NCBI GenBank assembly: GCA_001510575.1
Contig: LNGK01000002.1
Location: forward strand, 649,355 to 713,354
Source of the DNA: Knoxdaviesia capensis
Lineage: Eukaryota; Ascomycota; Sordariomycetes; Microascales; Gondwanamycetaceae
DNA: 64,000 nt
Direction of reading: 5' to 3'
The notes under the pieces were generated by a model. That model was not told the origin of the DNA. It worked only from the letters and a program-made list of their open reading frames with translations, and ran no database searches. Below, in pieces: positions 61,250 to 64,000 of the stretch (positions are counted from its first letter, which is position 1; each line of letters starts with the position of its first letter). The position numbers and the translations under genes are program-made.

Positions 61250-62200
61250 AACCTAGTATTTAAAGGTATAATATATTAACCTTCTCGTATATCCTATAAG
61301 CCTTCTAAAAGGCGCTAATTAGCGTATTAAAGCTCCTAGAGATAACTATCCGATTAAGTATATAGACTACCGCGGTTATAATCTTATCCTATAGCTCTAG
61401 CGGGATACTCTTAGTAATAATAGTTACTTTAGTCTTCTATAAGACCTCGCGGATACTACGCTCGATATACCCGTTCTTAGCTAGATAGTATAGAGGCGAT
61501 ATTATATACTCGATTCCCTACTTATTATAGTAAGTAGCTAGCTTCTTAGTACCGATATCGGTACTATTATCGCTATAGAGCTTCTTAGGCTTCTAGCCTA
61601 GCTCTAGCGCCTATCTCTTAACGGTCTTCTAGATATATATAAGTATATTACTCTTCTAGGCCGTTATATAAACCGATCGTTAGCTCGTTACTTTATTATA
61701 TACTAATAAGAAATAGCTATTCCCGCTCGTAGATACCAGTCGTATAGTACCTATATCTATATAGATAACCTCCCCGGGTACCTTAGAGGGTACTTTAGAG
61801 TCTAGTAGTTTAAAAGACGTTATCTTTCTAAACTCGTAAGCGCTATAAGGCTCGATAAGTCTAGTTACCTTCTTAATTAGAGAACTAGTAACTACCTTAA
61901 CTATTCAAGATATAACTACCCTTCTAGGGTAGTAGAGGCGCTAGTATATAAGAGCCTCGCTTTCTAAAAGCGTACGTAGGGATACGTTAACGTATACGGT
62001 ACCGTTAACTTCGGTATATAAGGTATAGCCTTCCTCGCGAGGAAGCTCGTCTATAGTCGTATAGGCCTTAGGGCCTTCTTTTACTTCTAGCGTAAAGCCT
62101 CTTTCTATTAAAAAGATAGTAGTAATAACCTTATCCTTAATTATTAGCTAGTCTACTACTAGAACGTACCCCTTCTTATATTAAATAATTCTAGAGATAA
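61250..62200 (-). pseudogene. integrase domain remnant (copia)
   Basis: The minus strand reads GEVIYIDI near 61760-61785 (first catalytic Asp context), a KLYSDNSTDIGTKK block near 61550-61590 (second Asp context) and the ISPLYYLAKNGYIERSIREV block, equivalent to the usual SAPYTPEQNGVAER segment. Several codons are changed to stops. Confidence 0.75.
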
Positions 62201-62615
62201 CGTTAATAGGAAAGATAGGGTAATACTAGACGTTAGTAATTCTAAAGTTAGATCCGTCCTTTATCTAGAGTTAAATAGTTCTAATATATCGAACTCCTAA
62301 TAATCCGCTCCCTAACTTAATCGAATTAATAAAAGTCTTTAGGGATCCTCGCTTAAACTAAGATAAGTTATTTAAAATATAGGAATCCGAACCTATATTA
62401 TAAATCTAATTTATATAGATATAGTATACGGGGTAAGGCTTAAAGGGTCGTTAGTCTATAGCGGTATAGGTAGTACCGTAGAGGGTAGTCGACTCCTCTA
62501 GCTTAGCGTCCTTTAGAGGCTTATTACCTTTACCCTTAGTAGGCTTCTTAGTAGAAGTTATAATATTCGTAGCTTTTAGCTTATAAGTCTTCTCTTTACT
62601 ATTCGCCTTCGCTCG

Positions 62616-62657
62616 GTACTTACTTATAATATAACCTTTTAAGCTATACTAATAGTA
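62616..62657 (-). pseudogene. Gag CCHC zinc knuckle remnant
   Basis: The pattern C-X2-C-X4-H-X4-C can be traced with Cys and His codons all turned to Tyr (TAT/TAC): Y at 62655-62657, 62646-62648, 62631-62633 and 62616-62618, around SLKG and IISK. All four replacements are the transitions RIP makes. Confidence 0.7.
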
Positions 62658-63986
62658 TTAAATATTACTTTTCTTCTAGATAGGGATACTATTAATAGTA
62701 GGTTTAGGGGAGGGGGGGGTATAGTAGTTAGGTTTCTTTACGCTATTATCCTTCTTCCAGTTAAGAGGATATCTAGACTACTACTAGCGCGTAGCGCGGT
62801 TTATATTCTTAGCTATATATTTAGATATAACCGTAATAAGGGTAGCCTTATCGTCGATATCCTTATTAAAACTCTTTAAGATAACGCGGAGGTCTCTATT
62901 AAGCTTAGGGTAGTAGGTAGTAATATAATAGTAAGCGCCTATCGCGGTTAAGATAGTTAGGATTACGAGCCCTTCTAGTCTTACCTTATATACTATAGAG
63001 ACGAATTAATTTAGGATTTAATATACTCCCTCTCTCGGTTCGGTTTAGAAATTAAAAACTACTATAATATTTTTAATCCGCGATTCCTTAGTTACTTAGA
63101 AATTCTACTTTAGCGATCTAAATAAAGTATAAGTATTTACCTTATCCTTAAATATAAAGGAAATCTTAGGGGTAATCGATTCCTTTATTATACGTGCTAT
63201 ATACGCGCTTACTAGGGGTTAAAGGTCTTAGAGTTATTCGATAGTAATACCTAACGCGCTTAGGGTAGTCTCAAATTCTTTAAACTACTATAGCTATTCT
63301 AAAGTACTAGCTAGCTTTAGGGTCTTATCGATAAGGATAGCGTAGTTCTTAAGCTCCTTTATCTTAACCTTTATAGCTAAACGTCTATAGTTCCTATCTT
63401 CGTCTAAGTTATCGTTATCTTCGTCTTCCGACTAGTACTCCTACTATCGGAAAGAAGATCTACGTTATCGTTCGTTCTCCTAAGTTATCTATAAAACCTT
63501 ATCTTATATCTCTAAGATCTTCTTAATTAATACCTACTACCGCTCTAAATCCACGATTTAGTTCTACTTCCTATCGCTATCCTTCTTAATTTCCCTTAAG
63601 TTCTTAGTAACCATCTCGGTTATTACTTCTATAAACTATACCTAGGGGAGGGGAGGATAGTAGACGGTACGGGTATCGGGTATATATATAGGAGTCTCTC
63701 CCTTAGGTTCTAGGATAGCCTCGTAGTTATTAGCTAGAAGCTCGGCTCTCTTCTACCTTAAAGTCGAGGACTTAGTTAGGGATATTAATCGTTATATAAT
63801 ATCGTAAATAGTAAAGCTAACTTAGTAGGGGAAGGGGGGGGTGGAATTAGTTACTAAAACTCGTTCTATTAGAACGTAAAAAATCGGAGTACTATAGGAG
63901 TTAAACGGCTTCTAGGATCCGAAAATAGGGGGGGGGAGGGACTACGGAAGTTTTCTCGGTTCCTATAAGATTAATAGGTAGGTTAA

Positions 63987-64000
63987 GGGGGGGGGGGGGG
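63987..64000 (+). repeat. poly-G run at the window edge
   Basis: Fourteen G at the very end. Similar G runs occur at about 63833 and 63927, so it may be real low-complexity sequence in the RIP island rather than an artefact. Confidence 0.7.

Larger units (their letters stand above)
58800..64000 (-). mobile_element. RIP-destroyed Ty1/copia LTR retrotransposon (incomplete at right edge)
   Basis: From about 58.8 kb the base composition changes abruptly: CA and TG almost vanish while TA, CG and CC persist, the footprint of repeat-induced point mutation at CpA on both strands. Reading the minus strand through the many TAG/TAA stops, the copia order can be followed from right to left: a Gag-type zinc knuckle (62616-62657), a protease-like motif (about 62380-62420), integrase core (about 61250-62200), reverse transcriptase (about 60040-60625), RNase H (about 59390-59620), a polypurine tract (59097-59105) and the start of the 3' LTR at 59096. 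Protease-integrase-RT-RNase H order defines copia, not gypsy. No intact frame survives, so it is not autonomous. The 5' LTR would lie beyond 64000. Confidence 0.88.

Overview
This window is nuclear DNA from a filamentous ascomycete (Pezizomycotina). The SAR1 protein and the GPI-type cell-surface proteins look most like Sordariomycetes. The evidence is: short GT-AG introns interrupting conserved eukaryotic genes, strongly C/G-ending codons in real exons, serine/threonine-rich GPI-type proteins, one intron-containing tRNA gene, and a 5.2 kb island at the right end mutated in the pattern of repeat-induced point mutation (RIP). No prokaryotic, plasmid or CRISPR features were seen.

Layout. 1-852 (minus): 5' part of the nuclear gene for mitochondrial F1 ATP synthase delta subunit (ATP16), running off the left edge. 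853-11824: about 11 kb with no recognisable gene, ending in a pyrimidine-rich leader. 11825-14251 (plus): an intronless 808-residue acidic, disordered fungal protein, probably DUF2457. 15920-17220 (plus): SAR1, the COPII small GTPase, five exons. 19888-22393 (plus): a Tgl-type patatin lipase with DUF3336, two exons. 22940-26369 (minus): LOS1/exportin-T, three exons, convergent with the lipase. 26370-38621: a 12 kb gene desert. 38622-39301 (plus): a small GPI-anchored Ser/Thr/Pro-rich protein. 39302-44649: a 5 kb desert. 44650-45666 (plus): a second GPI-type secreted protein. 45959-46038 (plus): tRNA-Glu(CTC) with an 8-nt intron. 46538-48145 (minus), possibly starting at 48343: M18 aspartyl aminopeptidase. 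48344-58189: a 10 kb desert. 58190-58480: a possible broken gene end. About 58800-64000: a RIP-destroyed Ty1/copia retrotransposon on the minus strand.

The recognised genes are unlinked housekeeping or surface functions (energy, secretion, lipid turnover, tRNA export, cell wall, peptide turnover). Nothing suggests a metabolic cluster or a defence island. The unusual aspects are architectural: very low gene density, three large unmutated GC-rich deserts full of simple repeats, a sharply bounded and nearly saturated RIP island, a GC-AG intron, very small first exons, and a possible dual-targeted aminopeptidase. I did not find a convincing previously undescribed multi-gene system.
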